Shown here: in pieces, positions 1-13,676 of the stretch
Numbering within the stretch: position 1 is the first letter of the stretch
Layout: the number at the start of each line of letters is the position of its first letter
From: Magicicada septendecula
Taxonomy: Eukaryota; Arthropoda; Insecta; Hemiptera; Cicadidae
Assembly: GCA_034769895.1 (NCBI GenBank)
Contig: CM068375.1
Location: 251,947,542-252,011,541 of the forward strand
Direction of reading: 5' to 3'
DNA: 64,000 bases
Notes under the pieces: generated by a model
Seen by the model: the letters and a program-made list of their open reading frames with translations, nothing else
What the model was told of the DNA's origin: nothing
Databases searched by the model: none
Position numbers and translations under genes: made by a program

Positions 1-663
1 CGTTATCAAAAAAATGGTGTTATCAAAATCCGTTGACGAGAACGTCTATTACGTTTTGTTGCGCGTTGCATCGTGAGAGTGAGTCATTCATACAGGAGCT
101 GCAGTGTGTGAGAAGGAAGGGGCCATTGTATCCAGCGTATGGTTTGATTGAGAGGGGTTGCGAATTCGTAGGGGATAAAAGCCGAGGGGAAATGAAGGGA
201 GCAACTTCGCCGCTTAGAAATAATAAACATGCCGCCCTCCTCGTCTTTTACCGGAGTAATTAAACACAGCGTACGTTGGGAATTTGATTTGTAAACGTTG
301 TTTGCTGACTTCGTGTTGCTTGTTTTAGAAACAACAATAAAAATGCATGTTACTGCTCTCTCTCGTGTCGTAAGGTGTGCATTATTTTCAGCCAGTTTTG
401 ACCCCCTGTAAAAACGCGAGAAAAATTGTAAACAATTCTTTAAAACAATATTAGCAATATATACATAACTACGGTTAAAAAAAACCTTTCCACTACAGTA
501 TAAGTCATAGAAATTTTCTTATATTTCGTACAAGTGTAGTGTTACATTTATATTCTTATATGTTATGCCTAATTTTTGAACGACTTACATTGTTATGGAA
601 ATGTTTTTTTTTTTACAGTAGTTATGTATATTGCTAGTATTGCTATATTACTAATATTCAGAT
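1..663. other. unassigned AT-rich DNA
   Basis: I recognise no gene or named repeat here. A short open frame at 33-263 has no recognisable domain and no flanking signals, so I do not call it. Confidence 0.5.
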
Positions 664-712
664 ATATTGCAACTTACCGTCTGCGGCTTTTTGAAACAAC
701 GTCTTCACTATA

Positions 713-754
713 AAGTTAACATGTTTCGGGACACTTGTCCCATCATCAGAACTT
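713..754 (-). ncRNA. hammerhead ribozyme motif, left foldback arm
   Basis: Read on the minus strand: AAGUU, then CUGAUGA, one extra U, a stem-loop GGGAC-AAGU-GUCCC, GAAA, a minimal stem III (AC-AU-GU), U at the cleavage position, then AACUU. AACUU is the exact complement of the leading AAGUU and closes stem I. This is the type I hammerhead order. Hammerheads with very short stem III are known from Penelope-like elements. The extra base between the core and stem II departs from the textbook consensus but recurs in every motif here. Confidence 0.75.
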
Positions 755-988
755 AAAATGTTCGTGTATCATTTAACGTTGATACAGTTTTCAAATAATT
801 AAAATATTAAAATCCAATATAAAACAAAATCACAATACTTAAATGCTTAAAACGAGCGCGACGGTTAAACGATGTACACCGTCGCGCTCGTTTTAAACAT
901 TTAAGTATTGTGATTTTGTTTTATATTGGATTTTAGTATCTTAATTATTTGACAACTGTATCAACGTTAAATGATACACGAACATTTT

Positions 989-1030
989 AAGTTCTGATGA
1001 TGGGACAAGTGTCCCGAAACATGTTAACTT
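989..1030 (+). ncRNA. hammerhead ribozyme motif, right foldback arm
   Basis: Identical to the left-arm motif but on the plus strand. CUGAUGA is at 994-1000, stem II at 1002-1015, GAAA at 1016-1019, and the predicted cut lies after base 1025. Stem I pairs 989-993 with 1026-1030 over five bases. All core positions are intact. Confidence 0.78.
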
Positions 1031-1079
1031 TATAGTGAAGACGTTGTTTCAAAAAGCCGCAGACGGTAAGTTGCAATAT

Positions 1080-2392
1080 GTTTGATTGAACAACACGTGG
1101 CTTGGTACTAAAAATTTGGGATTTATTCCTTTTAAGCATGATTACTAATATTGCTAGTATTTGTAAATGTTTTATTGTTGAGTTGTTTATGTTGTTCAGC
1201 TTCTGAGGACGATCCCAGATTCCAGGGATCGAAACGTAAGCTACAGAAACATTACGATGGAAAAAGTGCGGATAGAGAGTTTACCCGTAATTGTAAACAA
1301 CCGCCATATCACGACGACGAAGGGCAACTAAACATATGGTCAGACGGAAAGAATGATGAACAGTTTATGATATGACAGCGGAAAGAGAAACTTAATTAAC
1401 AAAACAGAGGGAAATGAATGTCTCTGATATACCATTGGTTATCTTCGTGTGCACGTGTTGTATCATGTACGTTTTATGATACCCAATGGAACTGTTTACT
1501 AAACGTATTAGTGAATTCAAATCGCCGTGACAGATAGAAAACATTTGGGTTATTTTCCTTGTCAAGTGGTCGTATGTGTGTAAACAAAAATCAGTATGAA
1601 GCTGATTTCTGTATATTACTGTTTTCATAGCATTCCAGGACACATGGCAATTTGTAGGTTCACTTGTTTGCATTCAAAATACTAGTTCTACGTATTTCAA
1701 CGGATTGAGAATAACAGATAATTCAAATTTTGTACGTAAACTAATTTGTGAGACGCGTAACGTGCATTACAGTTTTTTTGTCGCAGTCAGTTAAAAGCAA
1801 AATTAAATTGAAATCGTACCATAAAAAAATTGTAGACCAGAACGACCCGTCAAAATGTAAAATGTAAAATATTTGACACTCGTACATACAAACACCCACT
1901 TTCGCCTTTCTCTTAGATAAAATTTATGACTTTCATAATTGTGGTTGTAACAATAAATATATCCACTATGGTTCTGTCAAAGTGTGCCATATACGAGTGT
2001 GACAGAATTCTAAACATTTTAGTTAATTAGATAATCTGAAATTTGCTTGCACCCTACATTTATAAATATAAGGTGTCACAATGTCCCGTTTATAAACTCA
2101 TAAAATAATAACAAATTTAAACTGAGCCCGTTTTGTTGTCTTTCCTTTGAGAGATCTCTTTATTATGCACCTACCACACGTAAATTGATACTTAGCTTAT
2201 TATTTACATATCTATCATTGAAACCCAGGCCACGCGTAAGATAATTAGTGGTATTATTTCTTCTTCAAGCGTTAGATCTGCGGCCTGGTTCACTCCCCAG
2301 GGTGTGGTAGCCTACAGTTCACGTCCCACCACCGCCGAGACATCACACATCTAGTAACCACGTGCAGTGCCGAGCCGCACGGAGGAAAGGGA

Positions 2393-2394
<2 letters not shown>
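1080..2394. other. unassigned AT-rich DNA
   Basis: Short open frames at 1151-1375 (plus) and 1392-1673 (minus) show no recognised domain. I see no repeat with another copy in the window. A GGTTC-type B-box-like word near 2289 lacks a convincing partner A box. Confidence 0.45.

Positions 2395-2481
<87 letters not shown>
2395..2481. repeat. (TG)n microsatellite
   Basis: About 43 TG units with a single TGTATG interruption. The Cys/Val and Thr/His open frames across it are artefacts of the dinucleotide repeat. Confidence 0.98.
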
Positions 2482-2483
<2 letters not shown>

Positions 2484-3540
2484 GCGCACGCGCGTGCTAC
2501 TGTAAGTGTGCCTTTGCTATTTATATAGCAATAAAGAATGCCAGACAAGACCGCTGTATTATACGGCGATACGAGTGGGAGGCAGGCCGAGTGTTTGACT
2601 CACTCCCACGACCGCAGCACAGCCGTCGCGATTGGATAAGCATCGTTTTCGTTTTCTCCATCGATATGTCTGTACGTGTATTAGCCCATTCAGACCTGTT
2701 TGACTTTATGAACGGAGTATCGGATTCTGTATCCCGAGTCCTCTATAAGCGTAAAGTCGTCGTCATATAACAAAGTATTCCACATTCCTATTTATCCTAC
2801 TTTACTTCATGATGGTCTTACTCATGTTTCCACACTCTCTTAAAACCGCGCCAGTGTATTTATTAAAAAGCGTAAATAACTTATTAAATTATCTAACTCA
2901 ATAATTTATTACAATTTTTTGTTGCGAAATTTCCAACAAAAAAAAGTGTGTACACTTTTGATACTTCTTGTGTCTATGTGTAAACTTTTGATGCACTTTT
3001 TAAGATGACGTGGGTACCTCTTAATAGAGTAGAGACTTAGTAGAGTAGTATAAATAGAGACTCTCTTAATATACTCATTGAATTTATAATTCATAGTAAT
3101 AATAATAATCAGTCAATTAGTGCTTCGCCTCATTGTTACCGACATCTGCATCAATACAAACTCGGACTCCAGAGGATTCTATGGATATTTTTCGAGGTCT
3201 ACGGTAAATCACTTCGGGTCTTTGCGTACGACTTGTTGGAACAGCCGTCGACACTCTCCCTGATATTCATAGTACGAGGTGTACATCAGTTGAGTAACAG
3301 GAGGAGGGGGAACAGTATTTTACCAGAGTTTCCAGATATTTATTTCCTTTGTGTTACGTTTTGTTGCTTTTAACTAGAGGAGTTAGATAAAAAAGCGACT
3401 GATCGATCGAGGGTATCTAAGTTTACAGCCTTTGTGCGTGTCTGAGGGGTATAACTCAGTTGTTGTAACGAGGACTTGACGTTGGAACGATTTCATTGTG
3501 TGGACTGTTAACACATCTACGTTACGACCAACTAACGGGC
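2482..3540. other. unassigned intergenic DNA
   Basis: No domain, RNA or repeat copy recognised. Short open frames only. Confidence 0.45.
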
Positions 3541-3684
3541 AACAAAATTATTCGTTGTCAGGGGCGTATTACGGGGTGGGGGGACGAATGGAACCGAAGA
3601 GGGTTCGAAAAAGTTGACTTAAGCTCTTAATTTTTAGGCTGTTTTATTATTTTTTCAGCTCTGTACGGTGATATAGTCTTACTG
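3541..3684 (+). repeat. interspersed repeat D, left part
   Basis: It begins CAGGGGCGTATTACGGGG and continues through a stretch ending CTCTTAATTTTTAGG and TGTTTTATTATTTTT. The same order occurs at 27043-27180. Here the repeat is interrupted by two family A copies and resumes near 5805, so the 27-kb copy acts as an approximate empty site. Confidence 0.75.
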
Positions 3685-4165
3685 TTTTTACTTCCATGTT
3701 TCATAAGGAAATGGAAGTATGGTGATGGCGAAAAAAAATCGTGTTCGAGATAACGGCTGATTTTGATTGTACTACCCTCAAAACATGAAGAAAGTCATTT
3801 TCAAAAAGTGTCTGTGTATGTGTGTGTGTCTGTGTATAGAATTTTTTCTGTTGCAAACGATAACAGCCGCAAATTCAAACAGAACAGAAATTACAATTTT
3901 GCATACATGCCTGAATTGTAGAGGACTCGAGGCCTATTGGTTTTGGTGAAGATCGGTTAAGGGGAAGGGGTATTTACCTGCAACGTTTTATGTTTAAACA
4001 AGAGTAAAGTACTTAATTTTGATAAATAAAGTATCCTGAAAATAAGATCATAATAATCCACTGTAGAAAGGTAGATGAAATATCTATAAATTAAAAGGGT
4101 AGTTGAAGGGGGAGGGGGTAATTTTCTATAAATGAAAATGATAGTTGAAGGGAGGGATAATTTTT
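3685..4165 (+). repeat. interspersed repeat A, copy 1, 3'-truncated
   Basis: It starts with a hairpin, ACTTCCAT then ATGGAAGT, shared by all A copies, followed by conserved words such as CGTGTTCGAGATAACGGC and GATAAATAAAGTATCC. It stops near 4165, where copy 2 starts with the same hairpin. The copies hold open frames on the minus strand with similar peptides, but these follow from DNA homology and show no coding conservation I can defend. Class unknown. Confidence 0.85.
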
Positions 4166-5776
<1,611 letters not shown>

Positions 5777-5804
5777 AAATATAGAAACAGGTTTATTACA
5801 CAGC

Positions 5805-5955
5805 ATTAGCGTATAAGTTTCAAATATGAAATAGGCTATAGGAAAATCAGTTTCAAATACGAAATATAGGAAAATCAGTTTCAGTCAATAAGTATCTTGT
5901 AGGCTAACAATGTTTCAGTAACGCGTGTTTTTATTGTGTTATTGCCGTTTCGTGT
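5805..5955 (+). repeat. interspersed repeat D, right part
   Basis: ATTAGCGTATAAGTTTCAAA and following sequence match 27196-27305, including ATAGGAAAATCAGT and AATAAGTATCTTGTA. It is the continuation of the D copy begun at 3541. Confidence 0.75.
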
Positions 5956-6474
5956 TGAAGCCATTAAAAAACGTTCTTAATTTAATGCAACGTATGTTGG
6001 CCAACATCGGGATTCCTATTCGCTAAAATTCATGACGCGTGTTGATGGCATCGGTCACTTGATAAACCAGATTTACCGATTTGTAAGTCTGGTTTAATCG
6101 CAAATGAAACAGTAATGACACGTGACAGAGAGACAGAGATCGTTAAGCTGGTAACATACCTAGCAGTGGTATTATGAAAAAAACTGAACGACTGTAGGCT
6201 ATAGTTCTCAGACAACCGTAACTTTAATTATTTTGGAATTGTTGTATAATTTCAGCAACTAATTGAATACCTTGCTTAGTTAATGTACTGTAAAAATATC
6301 GATTTGTACCATCAAAACACACGTACCAGAACAAATAAAGTTCGATAGTATAAATTGTACTTATATTTCTTTATTAACTATTGTTAGTAATCAGTCTGTG
6401 TGCATTGAGATGTGATGTGACGAACAAAACACTTTGGTGTAGCTCTGCTTCCGCGGTTTTGACACTACAACCAG
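5956..6474. other. unassigned intergenic DNA
   Basis: Nothing recognised. Confidence 0.4.
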
Positions 6475-6875
6475 ATGTTAGTTAAAATTCTCTTTAATTT
6501 GATACCACACATGAAGTTTTGCGATTTTATCAAAATTTTGACTCACTCTTTGGCCTTGACTTTCAAGTAAACTTTTCAAAAATAAACTCTACATTCAGAT
6601 CGTGGTTTAAATTCTCTTTAATTTGATACCACGCAATTCGCTTTTGCGATTTTTTCACAATGTTGACCCTCCACTTTTTCGCCTCCCACCCCGTATTTTT
6701 TGAGGGATCAGTGTCAGAAACAATGGGGCAGTGTCAAAGAAAGTATGGACACGCATGTCAAGTTTTACGATAGTCGGTTGGTGCGTACAAAAGTTATCGT
6801 GAGGCATACAGATAGACAGACAAATGCCAAACGGTCGAGTCAAAATTGAGAACTCGCCCTGCTCGTCCAATTAGT
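6475..6875 (-). repeat. interspersed repeat B, minus copy, partial
   Basis: Read on the minus strand it starts GACGAGCAGGGCGAGTTC, then the family words GACTCGACCGTTTGGCATTT, GTCTGTCTATCTGTATG, TCACGATAAC and the repeated phrase GGTATCAAATTAAAGAGAAT in mutated form. Other copies lie at 10400, 25225, 30178 and 33570. Class unknown. Confidence 0.8.
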
Positions 6876-8780
6876 AATTTTATTTGTAAGCGTGGAATTT
6901 GTAACTGTCGTATTCTTGTAATTTGTTGTTTCTATTCTTATAAATTTGAGTGAAATATAGAATACTGCTTTAGTCTTCAGAGAGTCTAAACAGATTTATA
7001 AAAAAAAAGAACTTTAACGGCAATTGTACAAACTACTACTGTGGCTACGTGTTACCATACGAGTTCCCACTGTGGTTACTCAGAATTATTATTAAATTAT
7101 CCAATTTAAAAATGGTCAGTCGTTACATACTTGCAAAACAGTACGTCGTTTATACGAGTAGTTTACGGCGGGGGCAACGTGTACTTTGTGTGATTCTAAT
7201 TGCACTTGAAACATCTTCCGTTCTTCTTACGGTGACTAATGTTTATTCCATCGTACCAAGCTTCTGCTACCCTCCGGCTGATTTAATTTTGTTTACAAAG
7301 GTAAACCTTTATTTTCAGCATTTCTCTTTAATGTTACATAAATATTAGAATACAGCAATGTCGTTTTCTGCTTCCAGTAAACTAATTACGCTTCTTCTTC
7401 CGCTGTATAAATATACTTTATGCGAAACATAGGAAATGCACTTAAATAAAATACAAGCACCCGTAAAAGGAAGTGTGTGCAAGTTTTCCCATTGAGCGTA
7501 GAGGTGCAGGAAGCCGACAAAGAGGGGTTAGGGAAGGTTTGGTAGCGCTACACGCGTCTCCTTGGCAACGGCTACACCCTTCATCAGCTGATCCACTGCC
7601 TCCTAGAGTCTCGTTTAAGTCACGGATAATGTGCCTTTGTTATTGTTAAGTTGGCAGTCTGATATCGAAATCCAAAAGTACTAATGTTGAAAAAGTCACG
7701 TAGATTTGAAATTGTGTGAACATTTTAAGTGTGTCAACTAATTGTTCATGTGTAATCAACTTTTACAAGCTCATGTGTGAAGTTCGTATACAAGCTGTAC
7801 ATAGTAGTGTCAGACAGATCTGAAAGCCCTAGACAGTTAGAACGTATAGTAAATAATAACGATTAACACGTATCGATGTATTTTGATGCTTCAGGTAAGT
7901 TTTTTAAAACAAACTTTTTTAGGAAGTTTTTATCTTTAACAAGCCAATGCATAATCCTTGATGGAAATAAAAGCAAAGATGAGACTGCCTTTATACTAGG
8001 AAACGTTCTAGACTGAACTTTTACTAAAAAGAAATATTGGATGAGAAAGTAACATTGTTTTTAAGTACACCGAAAAACATAGTAAATTAAAGACCACGAC
8101 TTAACTTAAGGAAAAATTTAATCGTGTGATTATTTTCCCACGTGCGATTCTTCTCTGCGATATTCAAAGTATTGTGGACATGACGTATCTTAAAGCTCCT
8201 CGGAATTGTAATTGCATATGGTATAACTGTCAGGTGATGGAATGTTAATTGCTGTATGAGAATTTTAATTTTAAATAATAGATGGCTTCAGTTAATTGTT
8301 AAGGTAATTACTTAATTATTAATGCTTAAGTTTCAATGTAAGCTGACAAAAGTAGAGCAGACAGCACCGTAAGTAAACGAGAGAGCTAACGAATTAAAGG
8401 GCTATAGGCTACGCATTGATGTGGCCACAACTGTAATAAAATATAGGCCTATGGACATTAACTTCTTAATTGCTCACAATTATTCTTGTTGTTATAAATA
8501 TTAATAACACAGTTTTTTAATTTTACAATAATATATTTTATTAATTATTATTTTTACGTTTACACTGTTTCGACGGTCTTCTAAACTAATTATTATTAAT
8601 AGATATTAATTACCTGTATTCTGTAGTCTGTTGTGGAATGTAATGCCATACGAATTGGCGAACCGAATAATAAACAAGAAATGTCATAATATTATATAAT
8701 AATAATAACAATAATGACTTTTTTTTACTGTCTAAGCAGTTTAGGAGTTAAGTTGGGTAGGCTATCTTACGTGAGCCTTG
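6876..8780. other. unassigned intergenic DNA
   Basis: A 99-codon open frame (7049-7348) and AT-rich tracts. I see no domain, repeat copy or RNA gene. Confidence 0.4.
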
Positions 8781-8788
8781 GACCCATA

Positions 8789-8825
8789 CAACTGAAGAGT
8801 AATGCCCAGCATTACTCTTCAGTTG
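8789..8825. repeat. perfect short palindrome
   Basis: A 17-base arm starting CAACTGAAGAGTAATGC, a 3-base loop (CCA) and its exact reverse complement. Function unknown. Confidence 0.95.
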
Positions 8826-8910
8826 CCTATTGTTACCCCAGGTTGTTATTCCGGATTACTCATTTTCACATGCTGAGTCGACCCAGGGCCTCAAAAACGA
8901 CTAGATTTTG

Positions 8911-8966
8911 TGGTACGCCCGGGACTCGAACCTGGTACCATACCCACTGGTCTACTAAGCCCCACA
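8911..8966 (-). repeat. tRNA-like SINE head, anticodon arm missing
   Basis: On the minus strand it has a box A-like TAGACCAGTGGG and an exact box B, GGTTCGAGTCC, followed by CGGGCGTACCA. Only about ten bases separate the boxes, so the anticodon arm of a tRNA is missing. That rules out a working tRNA and suggests the decayed head of a tRNA-derived SINE. Confidence 0.6.
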
Positions 8967-9362
8967 GAATAAAATCAGTGCCACATTAATGCAGTAGTTA
9001 TAGAACGGATTCATTAGAAGGACGACGAAATCGATTAGGACGAAGAAATTAAAATGGTAATGAACGTAGAAAATGAAAAAATGATCACAAATTCTGAGAA
9101 GAAAAGATCGTTGTGGTGTGTCAGAAGATCATATTATAGAGACAGTGAACAGAGGAAGAGGTAGAATGGTGTCATGTAACAAATCAATAAGGAAAAGAAT
9201 TTAGATGAAGATGAGTCGTGGAATAGAGACTGGTAGTAAATACCCTTCCGTGGCGTCAGAGGGGTCAGCGTGCGCACGCGTTTTCAAGTAACTGATATTC
9301 ATTAACGGGTGAAAACTAACCAGATATAGGGTAATTTTACTACCTTCCTCCATCCATCCATA

Positions 9363-9365
<3 letters not shown>

Positions 9366-9446
<81 letters not shown>
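9366..9446. repeat. (CT)n microsatellite
   Basis: About 40 CT units, then a mixed pyrimidine stretch. It lies against the 3' end of a LINE fragment. Confidence 0.97.
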
Positions 9447-9451
<5 letters not shown>

Positions 9452-9483
9452 CCCCCTCCCTCTCTCTCTTTTACTTATTTTTT

Positions 9484-9990
9484 TTTTGTATCGGCCATCT
9501 AAGGACCACATGCCAATTTCAATTCTTTATTCTTTGTTCTTTTCTTTTTCTCCAGTATTCTTTCATCTTTTCACTGTGTCTCTTCTTCCTGTCTTCAGTC
9601 CACTTTGAACCTGCGTTTTTCTCTCCCCTACCCTGGACTTCTTCCATTTTTAACACTTTTGTCCGAAAAAATTCTCTTTCAATAATTGCTTCTTCTGCAT
9701 TTATATTATTTTTTTCTAAATCCATATGGACTTATTTAATCCAACTTGATGTTGACTTCTTCCCCCACACATATTTGAAGATCTCCTTTGTTAACCTATT
9801 GTCGTCCATTCTATATACGGTAAACGTCCAAAAAATAATAGTCTTCTTTTTCTCATTGTTTCTGTTGTATTTTCTATACTCTGATATATTTCATCATTAC
9901 TTCTTAATTTCCAAGCTTCTGAAGTTTTTCGTGGGCCTAATATTTTCCTAATAATTCGTCTTTCCAATATTTCTAGTTTGTCTATTTTAT
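9484..9990 (-). pseudogene. LINE reverse-transcriptase C-terminal fragment
   Basis: The minus strand reads, with frame changes, through pieces such as LEILERRIIRKILGP, then a section ending EKNAGSKWTEDRKKRHSEK and EYWRKRKEQRIKN before a stop. This is the usual layout of the end of an insect LINE ORF2, where the Leu-Glu-Arg-Arg-Ile-Leu-Arg segment precedes a basic tail. The last 250 bases recur at 41343-41590. No RT catalytic motif is present, so this is a 5'-truncated dead copy. Confidence 0.7.
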
Positions 9991-10399
9991 TTTATTAATC
10001 GGAGATTTTTTTAATGTGACAAAAAATAAACTGCAGAGAAAGATTTACTATGGAACAGCAAACTGCCGGAGCCTTGAGTCCCAGTTGTCGCAGAATAATT
10101 GCGCCAGCAGCAACTCAGAAACAGAAAACTATTTTTTCATTTATCTGAGAAAGCTTACACACAGTTATCCCGTACACCTGAGCCAGCTACGGTTGTCCGG
10201 CCCACATTCAAAGAAACGACATGAGGCCAGGAACGACATTCAGTCGCATAGGCCCACATGTTCCACATTGGGGACACCCTCAATGCAGGACATGATGTAA
10301 CATTCTAAAGTTGAGAAACATATTTCATACGAAAGAGCCAGTTTAAATTATATTCGTGAAGTAACAAGTTCTTACAACAGTGATTCTGGGGTTTCAGAT

Positions 10400-11280
10400 T
10401 TTTAAACGAGCGAAGCGTTTGACATTTCTCTGTCTGTGTCTTCTATCTGTTTGCAGTTATATGTCATAACTTTTGAACGCATCAACCGATTTCTGTTAAA
10501 CGTGGTATGAGTGTCCATACTTTTACTCTACAGAACCCTAAAGTTTTTTTATATTGATCCCCCCAAAAAATAGGAGGTTGCGTTTTTCCCTCAAAAGTGA
10601 GAAGGGGTCAAAATTTTGAAAAAATTACAAATGTCTGTGTGGGGTATCAAATTAAGGAAATTTTAACCAAAATATGAAATGAATGTTTATTTTTGAAAAT
10701 TTTGGACGTCGAGAACAAAAAGTTGGTAAAAATGTAGGTAGAATCCCAAACATTCATGTAGCGTACCAGATTAAAAAGAATTTCAACTAAAATCTTAATG
10801 TAGTGTTAGTTTTGGAAATTTCAAAATTTTGGAACGTTGGGGTCGCCCAAAAAGTGTGGCAGACATTTGATAAAATTGCAAATTCCATGTGGCATATCAA
10901 ATTAAAGAGAATTTTAACCAGAGTCTGATTATAGTGTACAATTTTGGAAATTTCATGTGTGTGCGTGCGTGCGTGTGTGTGTGTGCGTTTATCCCAGGGA
11001 CCAGAAATGGATCAAAAATTTGAAAAAAATGGTAAAAATCCAAGAGGGGTGTCAGGCTAAAGGGAATTGTAACACAAATTCGAGTGTTTGCAGTTTTTTA
11101 GCGTTTTTTGGATGATTGCTCTATGATCGTTACTTTGCTACATAAAAAAATAGGGTAATCGGGATTTTCGTAATTGTTCTGGTAATTGAAAATTATCTAA
11201 TATTGAAATTCACCAATAATAAATGTACTTCGATCAAAATAGTGAGCGAGTTCTGCAGCTCAGGGAGCATACAAGTATAT
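10400..11280 (+). repeat. interspersed repeat B, plus copy
   Basis: It starts AACGAGCGAAGCGTTTGAC and contains GAACGCATCAACCGATTT, CATACTTTTACTCTACAGAA, several mutated internal blocks of GGTATCAAATTAAAGG, and ends near AGCGAGTTCTGCAGCTCAGG. The internal phrase about every 120 bases suggests the family itself arose from diverged tandem units. Confidence 0.85.
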
Positions 11281-12720
11281 TTTTAATCATTTAATAAGTT
11301 ATTTTTAATTGTGAATTGAAATGTGAATAAGTGAAGCGATATTACGTTTGCGCGCGCGCGCGCGCGTGTGTGTTTTACGTCTACACATAAATAATAATTG
11401 GTGTGTACTAGCGGTATAGTGTTTTGGGTTGTCCAGTTTCAAACCGCCTCGACTTTTGACGAAAGCTTAAAAGCATATTTAAAACGTTCTGTAGATGTAC
11501 GCAATGTACTGTGAAGCATTTATTAATATTATCGCCATAAATGTGATTATTAAGTTTATGAATTCAAATTACTATTTTTGAAACGGTCTTGTCAAGCGGA
11601 AATAAAATATACATCACTCTTTTTTTTCACGAGCATGAAGGACTAAGTATAAGCGCATATGAATGAAGTTACTGTTACGTGGGTTTGTACGCTGACCTTG
11701 TATTTTGTTCATTGCCATAGCAGAACAGTCGGTTTAATGATATTGAGCGCTCTCATGTTAAAACAGTGCGCTATAGGTGCAACAGTCTATTTGTATTGGT
11801 ATTCGGTTGCAGTTATTCATCTGTTTGCCCGTTCCGATGTATATCATAGTTAAGGTACGTTTGTATTTTCACGTAAGAATAGTAGGCCTACAACGTTCCG
11901 ACGCGACTACTGAAGTATACTGGCGTTTTGGCTGTATACAACTTAATATTCAGTCAGTCTTCTGAATAATCATAGAATTCAGTCTTCTGACATTTGCTGA
12001 CATATTGAAATCAATTTTTCCAATATTATGAGAATTAATTCGAATCGACAAAAAGAAAAAAACACTTTTATTAAACTGTTTTTTATTTTAAAATTTAGAG
12101 AAAGAATAAGTTTTTTTCAAGTAATTTTTAAATTTACTTTAAACTTACTGCTAATAGTGGATAAACTGCATTAATTACAGCGGTCTTATTAAATAAAACA
12201 AAGGCGTTGCGTGCCAGTGTAGCTATTTGTTACCAGCAACTAGTCTTAGACCTACTTATTATCGCTGCAAATAAGGTCATTAGATAAAAAATCAGAATAA
12301 AGTTCTTAACATGAAATTAGAAGAAGAGCACTTTTTTAAAAATGTAATATTATGTTAAAATCGTTTCCTGAATGAGTCATGATGCGGTGTAGTGGAATAT
12401 AATTGTCCTTGTTTCCTCCATTCTCGTACGTCTTCTCTTCAGCATTCCATTTCTGCGAGATTAATTATATTCCGCGTTAGTTGTTTGGTATCCGATTAGA
12501 CTCGATACCAGATTGTTGCATTTTTAAAATCTGTATGTTTTATTTAATGTGTGTGTATGTGTTCCACATCACTTTTATTTGTGTATTGTCTGCTCTATTT
12601 TTACTTCGTCTTAAATTGAAATTGATGTATTAATAATTTAATGCAATTGAATAATTTTATTAATAATTAATTCAAAGCTTCTGCATACCTTATACCGTCA
12701 CGGTACCTTGTACGAAGATC
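11281..12720. other. unassigned intergenic DNA with a CG/TG tract
   Basis: It contains an alternating CG then TG tract at 11350-11374, which could adopt Z-DNA. Short open frames (11659-11965) have no recognised domain. Confidence 0.45.
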
Positions 12721-12724
12721 ATTA

Positions 12725-13183
12725 ATCATCATCGTTGTCGTCATCATCATCATCATCCTTGGTGCTACAACTCATTTTTCTGAGTCGTGACCCCCTCCAG
12801 AAGCCTTCTCCATCGGTTCCGATCTGACACGATGGCTCTCCAGTCCCTCAGTCCAACTAGGTTGGCATCATTGCTCACGTCATCAATTCGTCACAGCTTT
12901 GGCCTATCTCTCATTCTTCTTCCATCCAGCTGCACCGTCAAGACTTTCCTCGGTAATTTCATTCTGCGCCATCCTCATCAGACATCCAACCCACCTCACC
13001 CGTTGTAATTTAAATTATTTTATAATGTCCGCATCCCTGAAGAATGGGTATAATTCTTGATTATAACTTATCCGCCATACATCCCTTTCACATACTGGAC
13101 CATTCATTTTCCGTAATATCTTTCTTTCAAAATCTAAGACTTGTCTGTCATTTACTTTGGTTTCTGATGCATCATTAATAATA
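12725..13183 (-). pseudogene. LINE ORF2 C-terminal fragment with (TCA)n tail
   Basis: The minus strand encodes a decayed LINE end: QVLDFERKILRKMNGPVCER and then RVRWVGCLMRMAQNEITEES. The latter is the W-x-G-H/C-x-x-R-M segment after the RT domain of many insect LINEs. A (TCATCA)n stretch at 12727-12755 marks the 3' tail. It is cut at 13183 by a solo LTR. Confidence 0.75.
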
Positions 13184-13676
13184 TGCTACGATAGTTACGA
13201 TTCTTCCACCCGTTTCTCGGCTAGCCGAGCAGGTGCAGCGTCTCGGTCAAGGCCGCACTAGAGTACCTTCCAGACTGTTCGAAAGCACTCGTAACTACGC
13301 AAATTATGCTAGCACGCCGCATAATTATTTTGCGGATTGAATTAAAAGGATTTTTTGCGGAAAAAAGGATTGAAAATTATTCTGGAACCTATATAAGCAA
13401 CAGCGGCCGGTTTATAAGTTAGTTACAGTTAGTGATTCATTCAGTGCTGATCAATTGATTGTGAAAGTGATTACTATGTTATAATTAGTGCGGACCTCTT
13501 AATAGTTGACGTTATTATTGCTGGTGGACAAATTTAACTTGAATTATTGTAAGAGAGTGCCTTGTTGATTTTACATTGTTATTTGTCACTAACTAAAGTT
13601 GATAATTAGTGACTCCATTGGTGTCTGTATTTTGTTTCCACTGTACCATACGACAATACGTGAGACCGTCGTAATA
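13184..13676 (+). mobile_element. solo LTR, copy 1
   Basis: It starts TGCTACGAT (family TGTTACGAC) and ends CCGTCGTAATA (family GTCGTAACA). The 3' part, TTGGTGTCTGTATTTTG and CACTGTACCATACGAC, matches the copies at 15656 and 20493. A TATA-like TATATAAG at about 13390 is followed 30-50 bases later by CAGT initiator-like words. The flanks carry ATAT, offset by one base at the left edge. This copy is the most diverged of the three. Confidence 0.8.

Larger units (their letters stand above)
664..1079. repeat. 416-bp foldback, two 202-bp arms
   Basis: The arms at 664-865 and 878-1079 are inverted copies of equal length with only about four mismatches, separated by a 12-base loop. The centre is a GC-rich hairpin in otherwise AT-rich DNA. 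Each arm carries a complete hammerhead-like core, on the minus strand in the left arm and on the plus strand in the right arm. The high arm identity suggests recent formation or gene conversion. A PLE origin is inferred from the ribozyme and from similar foldbacks near 31.4 and 40.7 kb. Confidence 0.9.

Noticed and set aside
2260-2330. tRNA-like B-box word GGTTCACTCC
   Set aside because: No acceptable A box or cloverleaf arms nearby.
8911-8966. Functional tRNA gene
   Set aside because: The A and B boxes are about ten bases apart, so the anticodon arm is missing.
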